Assembly (NCBI GenBank): GCA_022827245.1
Contig: JAJDTI010000125.1
Span: 1-39,278, forward strand
Origin: Pseudomonadales bacterium
Lineage (GTDB): Bacteria; Pseudomonadota; Gammaproteobacteria; Pseudomonadales; Azotimanducaceae
Direction of reading: 5' to 3'
DNA: 39,278 nucleotides
Shown here piece by piece: positions 1 to 7,896 of this stretch. Position numbers and translations under genes: made by a program. Below the pieces are notes generated by a model that was not told where the DNA came from, searched no databases, and saw nothing but the letters and a program-made list of their open reading frames with translations. Position 1 is the stretch's first letter. Each line of letters opens with the position of its first letter.

Positions 1-1752
1 CTCCCGCCCGACTTCGAGCACTTCGACTGGGTGAATCCCGACGCCCCCAAGGGCGGTGTCATGCGCATGGCCGACACGGGCAGTTGGGACACCTTCAACC
101 GGATGGCCCTCGGACACTCCGTGCGCGGCATGGACACGCGCGGCAACTCGACGCGCCACATCTACGACAGCCTCGTCATCCGGAACCCCACCGAGCCCGC
201 CACCGTCTACGGCCTGATCGCCGAGTGCATCGCCGTCGCCCCCGACGGCGCCTGGGTCGAGTTCCGCCTGCGCGACGGTGTCTACTGGCACGACGGGGAA
301 CCGCTCGACGCCGAGGACGTGGCGTTCAGCTACCACGTCTACAAGGACAGGGCCCATCCGGCGATCGCGGTCGCCGTCGCGGGGTTTTCCGGGGTGGAGA
401 TCCTGGGCGGCAACCGGGTCCGCTATCACGTCCGGCCGGGGCATCGCCACAACCGCCTGCTTCCCATCCGTATCGGCGAGCTGCCGGTGCTGTCGAAGCG
501 CTACTGGACCGAGCCCGGGAACGACCCCGGCAAGCCCGCCGCCACGCCGCCGCTCGGTTCCGGCCCCTATCGCATCGGCGGCTACGAGTTCGGCCGCTGG
601 ATCCTGTGGGAGCGCGATCCCGACTACTGGGGGCGGGACCTGCCCCCGAGCCGGGGCCGCTACAACTTCGACCGCGTCAAGTACGACTACTTCCGCGACG
701 ACCAGATGCGCACGGAGGCCGTGAAGGGCGACCTCGTGGACATCCACGTCGAGAACGTGCCGCGCCGCTGGGCTACCGCCTACGACTTCCCGCCGGCGGA
801 CGCGGGCGTCTTCCGGCTCCAGTTCCTGCCCCAGTCCCAACCCAGGATCCTGTGGTGGCCGATCTTCTGGAACCAGCGACAGCCGCGCTTCCGGGACATC
901 CGCGTGCGGGAGGCGCTCTGGCTCGTGAACGACATCACCTGGAGCAACCGGCGCATCGGGTACGGGTTCTACGACGTGGCGACGAGCTTCTTCTACGAGT
1001 CCGCCCTCGCCGCCACGGGCCTGCCGGGCGAACGGGAGCTCGCAATTCTCGAGCCGATCCGGCACCTCGTCCCGCCGCGGGTCTTCACCGAGCCGTACGC
1101 GCCGCCGCCGCACCAGGGCAGCGGCTGGCATCGCGACAACCTCCTGCGCGCGGCAGAGCTGCTCCGGGAAGCCGGGTGGGTGGTGGAGGACAAGCGTCTC
1201 GTGCACGAGCGCACCGGCGAGCCGTTCTTCATCCGCTTCCTCGCGTTCTCGCCGGCGCTGGCGCGGACCCTCATCCCGTACACGCACGTGCTGAGACGGC
1301 TCGGCATCGAGTCCTCCGTCAAGTCTCCGGAGTTGTCGAACTGGCTCTACCGCATGCGCTCGGGGGACTTCGACGCGGGCCTCAACTGGTTCCGGCCGGA
1401 CAACACGCCGACCCTCATGGTCACCAACACGTTCTCCTCGGCGGCCGCCAACCAGGACCTGAGCGCCAACTGGGGGAACATCAGCGACCCGGCCATCGAC
1501 CGGTTGATCGAAGCCATGCAGTCGGCCACCACCTATCCCGACTACGTCGCCGCGGCACGCGCCGTCGACCGGGTCCTCCTGTGGAACTTCTACTACATTC
1601 CCGGCATGACGAAGGTGAAGCAGGGGGTCGCCTACTGGGACCGCTATGGCCAGCCGCCCACGATGCCGCTGGACCGCACCGCCTTCATCGACAGCTGGTG
1701 GTGGGATCCCGTCAAGGCGCGGGCCGTCGCCGCGTTCACGGGCCGCGAGTGA
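1..1752 (+). CDS. YejA-like peptide ABC transporter substrate-binding protein (5' end outside window)
   Basis: This is a family 5 extracellular solute-binding protein of the YejA branch, which captures oligopeptides in the periplasm for an inner-membrane importer. The frame is open from the first base, and the opening residues (LPPDFEHFDWVNPDAPKGG) are the typical YejA region after the signal peptide, so the signal peptide and the start lie upstream. About 583 residues are visible, close to the length of the mature E. coli protein. Typical family 5 features follow, including a stretch reading VEFRLRDGVYWHDGEPLDAEDVAFSY cut here by its surroundings, and a C-terminal half with the YYIPG motif. 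The two permease genes follow after 3 bases, so the three form one operon. The family is clear; the substrate (peptide, microcin-like or other) cannot be read from sequence. Confidence 0.93.
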   Translation, partial: LPPDFEHFDWVNPDAPKGGVMRMADTGSWDTFNRMALGHSVRGMDTRGNSTRHIYDSLVIRNPTEPATVYGLIAECIAVAPDGAWVEFRLRDGVYWHDGEPLDAEDVAFSYHVYKDRAHPAIAVAVAGFSGVEILGGNRVRYHVRPGHRHNRLLPIRIGELPVLSKRYWTEPGNDPGKPAATPPLGSGPYRIGGYEFGRWILWERDPDYWGRDLPPSRGRYNFDRVKYDYFRDDQMRTEAVKGDLVDIHVENVPRRWATAYDFPPADAGVFRLQFLPQSQPRILWWPIFWNQRQPRFRDIRVREALWLVNDITWSNRRIGYGFYDVATSFFYESALAATGLPGERELAILEPIRHLVPPRVFTEPYAPPPHQGSGWHRDNLLRAAELLREAGWVVEDKRLVHERTGEPFFIRFLAFSPALARTLIPYTHVLRRLGIESSVKSPELSNWLYRMRSGDFDAGLNWFRPDNTPTLMVTNTFSSAAANQDLSANWGNISDPAIDRLIEAMQSATTYPDYVAAARAVDRVLLWNFYYIPGMTKVKQGVAYWDRYGQPPTMPLDRTAFIDSWWWDPVKARAVAAFTGRE

Positions 1753-1755
1753 CCC

Positions 1756-2832
1756 ATGGGCCGCTATATCCTGCGCCGCGCACTGCTGCTCCCGCCGACG
1801 CTCTTCGGGGTGATGGTGATCAACTTCGTCGTCGTGCAGTTCGCCCCCGGCGGCCCGGTGGAGCAGGCGATCGCCCAGATGGCGGGGCTCTCGACGACCA
1901 CGACCGCGTCGATCTCGGCGGCCGAGAGCATGGGGCCCGCCGATCCGAGCGTGTACCAGGGCGGTTCCGGCCTGGACCCGGAGCAGCTCGCCAAGCTCGA
2001 GAAGCACTTCGGCTTCGACAAGCCCCCCCACGAGCGCTTCGCGCTCATGATCTGGAACTACGTGCGCCTCGACTTCGGCACCAGCTACTTCCAGGACCGC
2101 ACGGTGATCGAACTGATCGGCGAGCGGCTGCCGGTGTCCATCTCGCTCGGACTCTGGTCGCTGTTCGCCATCTACACGATCTCGATCCCCCTCGGCGTCG
2201 CCAAGGCCGTGCGGGACGGGACGCGTTTCGACATCTGGACGAGCGCCATCGTCTTCACGGCGTACGCGATCCCGGGATACCTCTTCGCGGTGATCCTCAT
2301 CGTGTTCTTCGCCGGCGGCACCTACCTGGACTGGTTCCCCATGCGCGGCCTCGTGTCGGACTCGTTCGACGAACTCACGTTCGCGCAGCAGATCGGCGAC
2401 TACCTCTGGCATCTGGTGCTGCCCCTCTCGGCGCTGACCGTTGGGGGCTTCGCCACGCTCACGATGCTGACCAAGAACTCGTTCCTCGAAGAGATCGGCA
2501 AGCAGTTCGTGCTGACCGCGCGCGCGAAGGGGCTGACCGAGAGGCGCGTGCTCTTCGGGCACGTGTTCCGCAACGCCATGCTGATCGTGATCGCCGGGTT
2601 CCCCGCGGCGTTCGTCGGCATCCTCTTCACCGGGGCGCTGGCCATCGAGGTGATCTTCTCGCTGAACGGGATCGGCCTCCTCGGCTACGACGCGGTCGTG
2701 AAACGCGACTACCCGATCGTCTTCGGCACGCTGTTCTGCTTCACGCTGATCGGCATGACCATGCGCCTCATCGGGGACCTGACGTACGTATTCGTCGATC
2801 CGCGCATCGACTTCGAGCACCGCGGCACATGA
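1756..2832 (+). CDS. YejB-like ABC transporter permease
   Basis: This 358-residue inner-membrane permease belongs to the BPD_transp_1 family and forms half of the translocation channel for the peptide importer. The N-terminus (MGRYILRRALLLPPTLFG) has the usual YejB/DppB first membrane segment, followed by the FAPGGPVEQ motif. An insertion rich in Ser, Thr and Ala around residues 45-75 is also seen in YejB proteins. The C-terminal half carries the ATPase-contact (EAA) loop, about residues 235-280, with the family glycine (TARAKGLTERRVLFGHVFRNA). The stop overlaps the next start by ATGA, implying translational coupling. Length matches E. coli YejB (about 364 residues). Confidence 0.95.
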   Translation: MGRYILRRALLLPPTLFGVMVINFVVVQFAPGGPVEQAIAQMAGLSTTTTASISAAESMGPADPSVYQGGSGLDPEQLAKLEKHFGFDKPPHERFALMIWNYVRLDFGTSYFQDRTVIELIGERLPVSISLGLWSLFAIYTISIPLGVAKAVRDGTRFDIWTSAIVFTAYAIPGYLFAVILIVFFAGGTYLDWFPMRGLVSDSFDELTFAQQIGDYLWHLVLPLSALTVGGFATLTMLTKNSFLEEIGKQFVLTARAKGLTERRVLFGHVFRNAMLIVIAGFPAAFVGILFTGALAIEVIFSLNGIGLLGYDAVVKRDYPIVFGTLFCFTLIGMTMRLIGDLTYVFVDPRIDFEHRGT

Positions 2833-3893
2833 CGCCGCTGACCCGCCGCCGGCTCGCGAACTTCCGGGCCAACCGCCGGGGCTACGTCTCCCTGTGGCTG
2901 TTCGCCGTGCTGTTCGTCGGCTCGCTCATGGCCGAGTTCATCGCGAACGACAGGCCGATCGTGTTCTCGCAGCACGGTGAGCTGCACTTCCCGGTGTGGT
3001 TCACCTATTCGGAGGCGGAACTCGGCGGCGTGCTGGAGGCGGAGGCGTGGTATCGGGACCCGTTCGTCATGGAGCTGATCGAGGCGGACGGCTGGGCCGT
3101 CTGGCCGCCGGTCCGGTTCGCGCACGACACGATCGACTGGGGCCTCGAGAACGTGCCCTCGCCGCCGGACGGCACCCACCTGCTCGGCACCGACAGCGGC
3201 GGGACCGACGTCTTCGCGAAGGTCCTGTACGGCTTCCGGCTGTCGGTGCTGTTCGGGCTGTCGCTGACGATCGTGAGTTCCGCCATCGGCGTCCTGGTGG
3301 GCGCACTGCAGGGCTATTTCGGCGGCATGACCGACCTCCTGGGCCAGCGGCTCGTGGAGATCTGGGAGGGCCTGCCCATCCTCTTCGTGCTGATCATCCT
3401 CGCGAGCCTGGTGGAGCCGAACGTCTTCATTCTGCTCGCGATCCTGGCGCTCTTCAGCTGGATGGCCCTCGTCGGCGTCGTGCGGGCGGAGTTCCTGCGG
3501 GCGCGCAACTTCGAGTTCGTGCGCGCCGCCCGGGCGCTCGGCGTCTCCAACGTCGTCATCATGCGCAAGCACGTGCTGCCGAACGCGACCGTCGCGGCGC
3601 TCACGTACCTGCCGTTCATCCTGACGGGGGCGATCACGATCCTGACCTTCCTCGATTTCCTGGGTTTCGGCCTGCCCTACGACGCGCCGTCGTTCGGGCG
3701 GCTGCTTTCGTCGGCGAAGGCGAACCTGCAGGCCCCCTGGCTCGGCATCACGGTGTTCATAGCCCTCGCCGTGCTCCTGACGCTCCTGATCTTCATCGGC
3801 GAGGCCGTTCGGGACGCGCTCGACCCGCGCCGGGCGATCGGGCCGGGGGTCGATGTGTCCGGAGGCCAGGTGCAATTGCAGGCCGGCTCGTAA
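2829..3893 (+). CDS. YejE-like ABC transporter permease
   Basis: This 354-residue protein is the second permease of the importer. The start at the ATGA overlap is chosen because it gives the typical YejE N-terminus (RRRLANFRANRRGYVSLWLF) with the first membrane segment at about residues 17-35. The periplasmic segment contains HLLGTDSGGTDVFAKVLYG, the signature stretch of DppC/YejE permeases. The EAA loop (about residues 225-260) includes RAARALGVSNVVIMRKHVLPNA. A longer frame running from about position 84 through this gene is an artefact of the GC-rich composition. No ATP-binding subunit (YejF) follows within the window; the next gene is an unrelated antitoxin. The ATPase is either upstream of the window or supplied in trans. 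Confidence 0.95.
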   Translation: MTPLTRRRLANFRANRRGYVSLWLFAVLFVGSLMAEFIANDRPIVFSQHGELHFPVWFTYSEAELGGVLEAEAWYRDPFVMELIEADGWAVWPPVRFAHDTIDWGLENVPSPPDGTHLLGTDSGGTDVFAKVLYGFRLSVLFGLSLTIVSSAIGVLVGALQGYFGGMTDLLGQRLVEIWEGLPILFVLIILASLVEPNVFILLAILALFSWMALVGVVRAEFLRARNFEFVRAARALGVSNVVIMRKHVLPNATVAALTYLPFILTGAITILTFLDFLGFGLPYDAPSFGRLLSSAKANLQAPWLGITVFIALAVLLTLLIFIGEAVRDALDPRRAIGPGVDVSGGQVQLQAGS

Positions 3894-4010
3894 GCGCCGC
3901 GATTCCTCGATCACTCACCGGGGTCGACCGGGACATAGAAGAAACCCCGGCCCCGACGCCCGGCGCGCCCCCTTCGAGCCGCCTCGTCCGCGAACCCGGA
4001 CATTCTCAGT

Positions 4011-4039
4011 TGTCAGAAACCGGCCATTTTCGGCTGACA
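4011..4039. repeat. Bulged inverted repeat
   Basis: TGTCAG (4011-4016) plus CCG (4020-4022) pairs with CGG (4031-4033) plus CTGACA (4034-4039), giving nine base pairs with a three-base AAA bulge and an eight-base loop. It lies 118 bases after the end of the yejE-like gene. It could be a weak terminator without a clear T tract, or a relic of a mobile-element end. The structure is seen directly; the role is not known. Confidence 0.45.
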
Positions 4040-4251
4040 TTGACACCCAAAAGGATAACTGCACTCGCGTACGTGTAGCTTCGTTATCTTTTTCGCTCCA
4101 AAAAAGAAAGCCAAGTGCTCTTGGCGTCGCCTTGCTGGTCCTTTCTGACTGCCCAGTACAAGAGCAGGCGGAGCGGCGACCCCCGGCGTCGCTTCCCATC
4201 GCTTCCCAAACCCTACCTGACGTTGCACGGCCTGACGTAGTACTCTTCCCA

Positions 4252-4270
4252 TAGTACGCTGCGCGTACTA
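4252..4270. promoter_or_regulatory. Perfect palindromic site upstream of HigA gene (candidate operator)
   Basis: The sequence TAGTACGCTGCGCGTACTA is a perfect inverted repeat with 8-base arms and a 3-base centre. It lies 46 bases before the HigA start, where an autoregulatory operator of a HigA/XRE repressor is expected. A further half-site (GTAGTACT, 4237-4244) lies just upstream. The same arms recur near the ParB gene (6308-6315 and 6322-6329). Binding by HigA is inference from position and symmetry. Confidence 0.6.
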
Positions 4271-4316
4271 AACTCGTCCAGGTAAAGGGATCCCTCACCG
4301 ACCAAGGAGGTTTTCC

Positions 4317-4607
4317 ATGGCAGGCCCCGGAACGCATCCTGGACAGGTCCTGCGCACGGAACTCGAAACCCGCGGCATGAGCGCCAACCAGCTCGCGCTG
4401 GCCCTGCGCGTGCCCGCGAACCGGATCACGGCCATCCTGCGCGGCGAACGCGCCATCAGCGCTGAGACCGCCGTACGCCTCGGCCGCTACCTCGGCACTG
4501 GGCCCGCCATGTGGATGAACCTGCAGACGCAGTTCGACATTTCCGTGGTGGAAATGACCAAGGGCGAAGCCATCGACCGCGAGCTGGCCGGCGCGCCGCC
4601 TCCCTAA
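4317..4607 (+). CDS. HigA-family antitoxin / XRE-type DNA-binding protein, no toxin partner visible
   Basis: This 96-residue helix-turn-helix protein matches HigA antitoxins: an N-terminal HPGQVLRTELETRGMS stretch, the HTH around residues 22-56 (NQLALALRVPANRITAILRG), and the characteristic RLGRYLGTGPAMWMNLQTQFD segment at 55-74. HigA normally binds and silences the HigB mRNA nuclease and represses their shared promoter. The start has a very strong Shine-Dalgarno sequence (AAGGAGG, about 4303-4309). HigB genes usually lie directly upstream, but the 423 bases before this gene encode nothing like HigB on either strand, so it looks like an orphan antitoxin or stand-alone regulator. The family call is secure; the current function is not. 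Confidence 0.9.
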   Translation: MAGPGTHPGQVLRTELETRGMSANQLALALRVPANRITAILRGERAISAETAVRLGRYLGTGPAMWMNLQTQFDISVVEMTKGEAIDRELAGAPPP

Positions 4608-4680
4608 TGCGGACCACCCGGTCTCTCGGTCCGTGATTTCCGGGCCAATTATTCCGTAGCGCATGCATCACCCAGGACCC

Positions 4681-4699
4681 TGACAGGTTCCCACTGTCA
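4681..4699. repeat. Short inverted repeat in HigA-ParB spacer
   Basis: TGACAG (4681-4686) and CTGTCA (4694-4699) form a perfect 6-base inverted repeat with a 7-base loop, in the convergent spacer after the HigA gene. It could help terminate transcription or bind a regulator. The rest of the 289-base spacer (4608-4896) shows no gene. Confidence 0.35.
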
Positions 4700-4820
4700 A
4701 AACTATCTCTCTGCTAACAGATTGTTTACCGGACACTATCGCATCTGTAAACCAGGACTTCCCGACGGCGGTTGCTCCGTATGGGCCGGCGTGCCGTGTC
4801 GCGGGTCGGCCATGGTGCCT

Positions 4821-4836
4821 GTAGTGCGCGCACTAC
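4821..4836. promoter_or_regulatory. Perfect 16-bp palindrome beside ParB-like gene (candidate ParB or regulator site)
   Basis: GTAGTGCGCGCACTAC is an uninterrupted perfect 16-base palindrome, 61 bases beyond the 3' end of the ParB-like gene. Its half-site GTAGTGCG differs by one base from the GTAGTACG half-sites found at 6308-6329 and in the HigA operator. Sixteen bases is the usual size of a parS centromere site, but the sequence does not match the canonical Spo0J-type parS. An overlapping CTCTCC/GGAGAG hairpin (4836-4848) follows. The role is inferred from symmetry and location. Confidence 0.45.
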
Positions 4837-4896
4837 TCTCCCGGAGAGGGAGGATCGGGTGTCCGACGCGGTCGGGGGAACCGCGTGCCCGCTCGT

Positions 4897-6057
4897 TCAG
4901 ACCGACTGCTGGGCGCCGCTCGCGTCGGCATCCGCACCGCCCACGGCGCGGACTACCGTCCGTTCCCAGCCCTCACGCTGGGTGCGCAGGACCTCCGCGA
5001 CTACCGCGCACCGCAACCGGTCCCACTCCAGTCCGCTCGCGCGCGCGGCCGACCAGATGCAGCCTTCGAGCCACGACCGATCCGCCGTGCGAGCCTCCTC
5101 CGCCGAGAGCGACCCGATCAGGCGTCGGCCCAGCCGCACCGCCGCGGCGTCCGCCGCCTCCGTCGCCAGCAGGCCTTCGATGTGCTCTACCAGTTCCACC
5201 AGTTGCGCCGGGGACTGCTCGTGCGGGCGCACGCTCACGGAGAAGCCACCCGCGCCGTCGCGCTCGATCCGCGCCGCCACCATCGGCGCGCCCCGGCCCG
5301 GAGACCCGACCCTGCGTTCGAACACCGTCTGCCGCGTGGTCTCCGCGCTCGCTTCGCCGAACAGCGCGTCGTAGAGCTTGTCGGCCGGTACGGCGCCCGG
5401 CTCCAGCCCGGCGGCACGGCGGCGGGCGGCCGCGCGGCGCGACCCTTCCGCGTACGCGTCCGCCAGCCGGTCTGCCGCGCGACCCGTGAACTCGTGCATC
5501 ACCGGGCGCACCAACCGCGCGAGCCACCGCTCCGCGAACAGCGACCGCGCCGTCCGCACGGCACGGGCCACCGTACCCCGGTGACAACCGAGTTCGTCCG
5601 CCAGCGCCGACTGGTTCTTGAACAGGCCGGCGTCGATCATGGCTTTCCACTGCACGGCGTTCTCAAGGGGCGAGACGTTCTCCGTCCATGCGTTCTCGCC
5701 GTGCATCAGCGTCGCACACTGGGCGTCCGAGAACGACGCATCGCGCACCTCGGCGCGCCACTGCACGCCGGCGCGGCGGCACGCCTCGAGCCGCCGTACG
5801 CCGAAGATCGCCTCGACCGAATGAGTACCCCCGGGGGGCAGCCGCCGGGCCAGACCGAGTTGCTGCTGGCCGTCACGGGCGATGGACTTGGTCAGCGCCT
5901 CGATGGAGGCGTCGTCCATGCCGGAACCGACCCGGTTGTGGAACTTCCACGGGCGCACGACGGACGGATCGAACGCCTCCACCGACAGCGTCTCGACCAC
6001 TGGCGCCAGACTCCCGCCCGCAGTAACTGCCTGACTTTCCTGCTGCTGGTCCGTCAC
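4897..6057 (-). CDS. ParB-like partition/nuclease-domain protein, no ParA nearby
   Basis: This 386-residue protein has a ParB/RepB-type N-terminal domain. A SVEAFDPSVVRPWKFHNR stretch near residue 25 is followed by KSIARDGQQQ (58-66, box I), the arginine-rich FGVRRLEACRRAG (85-97) and HGENAWTENVSPLENA (119-134, box II). A helix-turn-helix follows at about 148-170 (SALADELGCHRGTVARAV). The C-terminal 200 residues are Ala- and Arg-rich and not recognised. Plasmid and chromosomal ParB proteins bind centromere-like sites and work with the ParA ATPase, but no ParA gene is visible on either side. It could be a relic of an integrated plasmid or a ParB-type transcription regulator. GTAGTRCG-type half-sites flank it on both sides (4821-4836; 6308-6329). 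Confidence 0.85.
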   Translation of the reverse strand: MTDQQQESQAVTAGGSLAPVVETLSVEAFDPSVVRPWKFHNRVGSGMDDASIEALTKSIARDGQQQLGLARRLPPGGTHSVEAIFGVRRLEACRRAGVQWRAEVRDASFSDAQCATLMHGENAWTENVSPLENAVQWKAMIDAGLFKNQSALADELGCHRGTVARAVRTARSLFAERWLARLVRPVMHEFTGRAADRLADAYAEGSRRAAARRRAAGLEPGAVPADKLYDALFGEASAETTRQTVFERRVGSPGRGAPMVAARIERDGAGGFSVSVRPHEQSPAQLVELVEHIEGLLATEAADAAAVRLGRRLIGSLSAEEARTADRSWLEGCIWSAARASGLEWDRLRCAVVAEVLRTQREGWERTVVRAVGGADADASGAQQSV

Positions 6058-6170
6058 GGGTACTCCCTTCTCCCGATGCCTGATGCAAACCCGCGCCCGC
6101 TTGCCGGCCCGTTACTGCCTGGGCGGCGAATTCGCATGCACCATAGCAGAGAAATATGTAACGCGGAAAT

Positions 6171-6198
6171 GTAGGGGCGGTCCCCGCAGCGGACTCCT
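6171..6198 (+). repeat. Degenerate REP-like element
   Basis: The sequence begins GTAGGGGCGG, as does the clear REP element at 34375-34400. Its hairpin is decayed to GTCC(C)CGC pairing with GCGGAC around a single base. It is called REP-like only by comparison with the better copies in this window. Confidence 0.4.
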
Positions 6199-6307
6199 TC
6201 ACGCTGGCGCCTCCGATACCTCGGCAACAAATCGGGTGCGCCTGGACACGAAGGGTCACGCCTCGGGCTGGCCGCGCGCGATCCCGAGTCGCCTTCCTCC
6301 CCTATCG

Positions 6308-6329
6308 CGTACTACTCATTACGTACTAC
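6308..6329. promoter_or_regulatory. Two direct CGTACTAC half-sites between ParB-like and amidase genes
   Basis: CGTACTAC occurs at 6308-6315 and 6322-6329, with starts 14 bases apart. The reverse complement, GTAGTACG, matches the arms of the HigA operator (4252-4270) and, with one change, the palindrome at 4821-4836. The first copy is preceded by G, giving GCGTACTA exactly as at 4263-4270. A shared DNA-binding protein is likely; which one is unknown. Confidence 0.5.
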
Positions 6330-6442
6330 GTCTTGCGGGCGACCCGCGCGTTAGCCGGCAGCAGCCCGGCCAGTTACAGTTGCACACAGCAGAGGCGCCG
6401 CCGTCCGGCGGCGTCAGCGGAACAGTCAGTCGGAGCAACTCC

Positions 6443-7891
6443 ATGCATCTCCTGGAAGCGGACGCGACCGAGCTTGCCGCGCGCATTCATGGGCGTGAAC
6501 TCGAACCCCTGGACGTCGTCGACGCCGCGATCGCCGCGTGCGAGCGGTTGAATCCAACGCTGAACGCGGTCTTCTCGACGCGATTCGAGCGCGCTCGGGA
6601 CGAGGCGCAGACTGCCGGGCGCTCGGACGGCCCGCTGGCCGGCATCCCGACCCTGTTCAAGGACCTCGGCACGCCCGAGGCGGGAGAGCCGCAGTATCTC
6701 GGCAACCGCGTCCTCAAGGCGCTCGACGCCCGCGCGGCCGCGGACTGCCACGTCGTCCGGAAGCTGAAGGATGCCGGCGCCGTCTCCGTCGGCCGCACGA
6801 CCGTCCCCGAGCTCGCCAGCGGCAACTGTCCCGCCGCCTGCGAGAACGAGGCGTTCGGCGACACCCGCAATCCCTGGAACCTCGCGCACACCCCGATGGG
6901 CTCCAGCGGCGGTTCGGCGGCCGCTGTGGCCGCCGGCATCGTCCCCGTCGCACACGGCAACGACGGCGGCGGTTCGATTCGCGTACCGGCCAGCGCCAAC
7001 GGCGTGGTGGGACTCAAGCCATCGCGCGGCCGCATCTCCTGGGGCCCGATCCTCGCCGAGAGCTGGGCGGGTCTCGCCACCCAGGGCATGCTGACGCGGA
7101 CGGTGCGGGACAGCGCCCTGACCCTCGACGTGCTTGCCGGCGCCATACCGGGAGACCCGTACGGCTGCCGGGCTCCGGACAGACCGTTCCGCGAGGAGTT
7201 ATCCGCCGACCCCGGGCAACTGCGTATCGGGCTCTGCGACGTCAACGAGGCAGCCTCGCTGCATCCCGACTGCCGGGACGCCGTGCGGGCCGTCGGCGAC
7301 GTGCTGGCGGACCTCGGGCACCGGGTCGAGCCGGCCTGGCCCGCTCCGTTTTTCTCGGAGCGCATGGTCGGCCTCTGCATGACGATCGTCTCGGTGGGCA
7401 CCGCGCAAACGGTGGGCCTGCTCGAGGCTTCCGTCGGTCGGTCTTTCGGCGAAGGCGACCTCGAACGCGGCACGTGGCTCGAAGCCGAACGCGGCCGCGC
7501 GGTCTCCGGCCCCGGCTACCTCGACGCCGTGACCCGGCTCAATCGATTCGTCCGCGAGACGGCGGCCTGGTGGGAGGGGGAAGACGCCTTCGACCTGCTC
7601 CTGAGCCCGACCATGGCCACGCCCGCGCCGGAGCTCGGCGTCCTGGTGCGCCACCCCGAAGACCGCGTCCCCCTGTGGCGGGAGACGTTTCCCTACACGC
7701 TCCAGTTCAACGTGACGGGGCAGCCGGCCATCTCCCTGCCGCTCGGCATGAGTGCGAACGGGCTCCCCATCGGCATCCAGCTCGCCGCGCGCTACGCCGA
7801 GGAGGCCACCCTGATCCGCGTGGCCAGCCAGCTCGAGGAGGTCATGCCCTGGGGTGGGCGGCGTCCGGGGGTGTGGGTGGGAGACCCGTAA
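6443..7891 (+). CDS. Amidase (amidase-signature family)
   Basis: This 482-residue enzyme hydrolyses an amide bond using the Ser-cisSer-Lys triad of the amidase-signature family. The catalytic lysine is K73 (GIPTLFKDLG). The glycine-serine loop PMGSSGGSAAAVAAG at 151-165 carries the cis-serine (S154/S155). The nucleophile is S178 in NDGGGSIRVPAS. The ATG at 6443 is chosen because GGAG lies 8 bases upstream and the protein starts like typical members; the longer open frame upstream is non-coding. Family members act on substrates ranging from indoleacetamide and aryl amides to Glu-tRNA. There are no GatB or GatC genes nearby, so a catabolic or detoxifying amidase is more likely than GatA. Confidence 0.93.
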   Translation: MHLLEADATELAARIHGRELEPLDVVDAAIAACERLNPTLNAVFSTRFERARDEAQTAGRSDGPLAGIPTLFKDLGTPEAGEPQYLGNRVLKALDARAAADCHVVRKLKDAGAVSVGRTTVPELASGNCPAACENEAFGDTRNPWNLAHTPMGSSGGSAAAVAAGIVPVAHGNDGGGSIRVPASANGVVGLKPSRGRISWGPILAESWAGLATQGMLTRTVRDSALTLDVLAGAIPGDPYGCRAPDRPFREELSADPGQLRIGLCDVNEAASLHPDCRDAVRAVGDVLADLGHRVEPAWPAPFFSERMVGLCMTIVSVGTAQTVGLLEASVGRSFGEGDLERGTWLEAERGRAVSGPGYLDAVTRLNRFVRETAAWWEGEDAFDLLLSPTMATPAPELGVLVRHPEDRVPLWRETFPYTLQFNVTGQPAISLPLGMSANGLPIGIQLAARYAEEATLIRVASQLEEVMPWGGRRPGVWVGDP

Positions 7892-7896
7892 AGGGA

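Larger units (their letters stand above)
3894..4316. other. Intergenic region with hairpins and a change in base composition
   Basis: This 423-base stretch holds no convincing gene. It is visibly more AT-rich than its neighbours around 4010-4135. It contains a loose inverted repeat (3918-3924 with 3944-3950), a stronger hairpin at 4011-4039, and the palindromic site at 4252-4270 just before the HigA gene. Short open frames on the minus strand (for example 4013-4252) have no recognisable domain and odd composition. The region may be the scar of an old insertion between the peptide transporter and the accessory block. Confidence 0.5.
6058..6442. other. Divergent intergenic region with repeated half-sites and a REP-like element
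   Basis: This 385-base region separates the divergent ParB-like and amidase genes and holds no gene. Seen in it are a degenerate GTAG-footed REP-like element at 6171-6198 and two direct copies of CGTACTAC (6308-6315 and 6322-6329, starts 14 bases apart). The amidase Shine-Dalgarno sequence (GGAG, 6432-6435) lies at its end. Confidence 0.5.

Noticed and set aside
84-3893. A 1269-codon open frame across the peptide transporter genes
   Set aside because: Its first 900 codons are Arg/Pro/Ala-rich nonsense in a shifted frame; only the last 354 codons (from 2829) form a real protein, the YejE-like permease.
3915-4664. Minus-strand frames of 79-249 codons over the intergenic region and HigA gene
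   Set aside because: No domain, odd composition and overlap with a clear HigA gene. Neither resembles HigB.
4821-4848. Canonical parS or rho-independent terminator at the 16-bp palindrome
   Set aside because: It does not match the Spo0J-type parS consensus and has no T tract, so it is reported only as an unassigned palindrome.
6443-7891. GatA subunit of Glu-tRNA amidotransferase
   Set aside because: The family motifs fit any amidase-signature enzyme, and gatB and gatC are absent.
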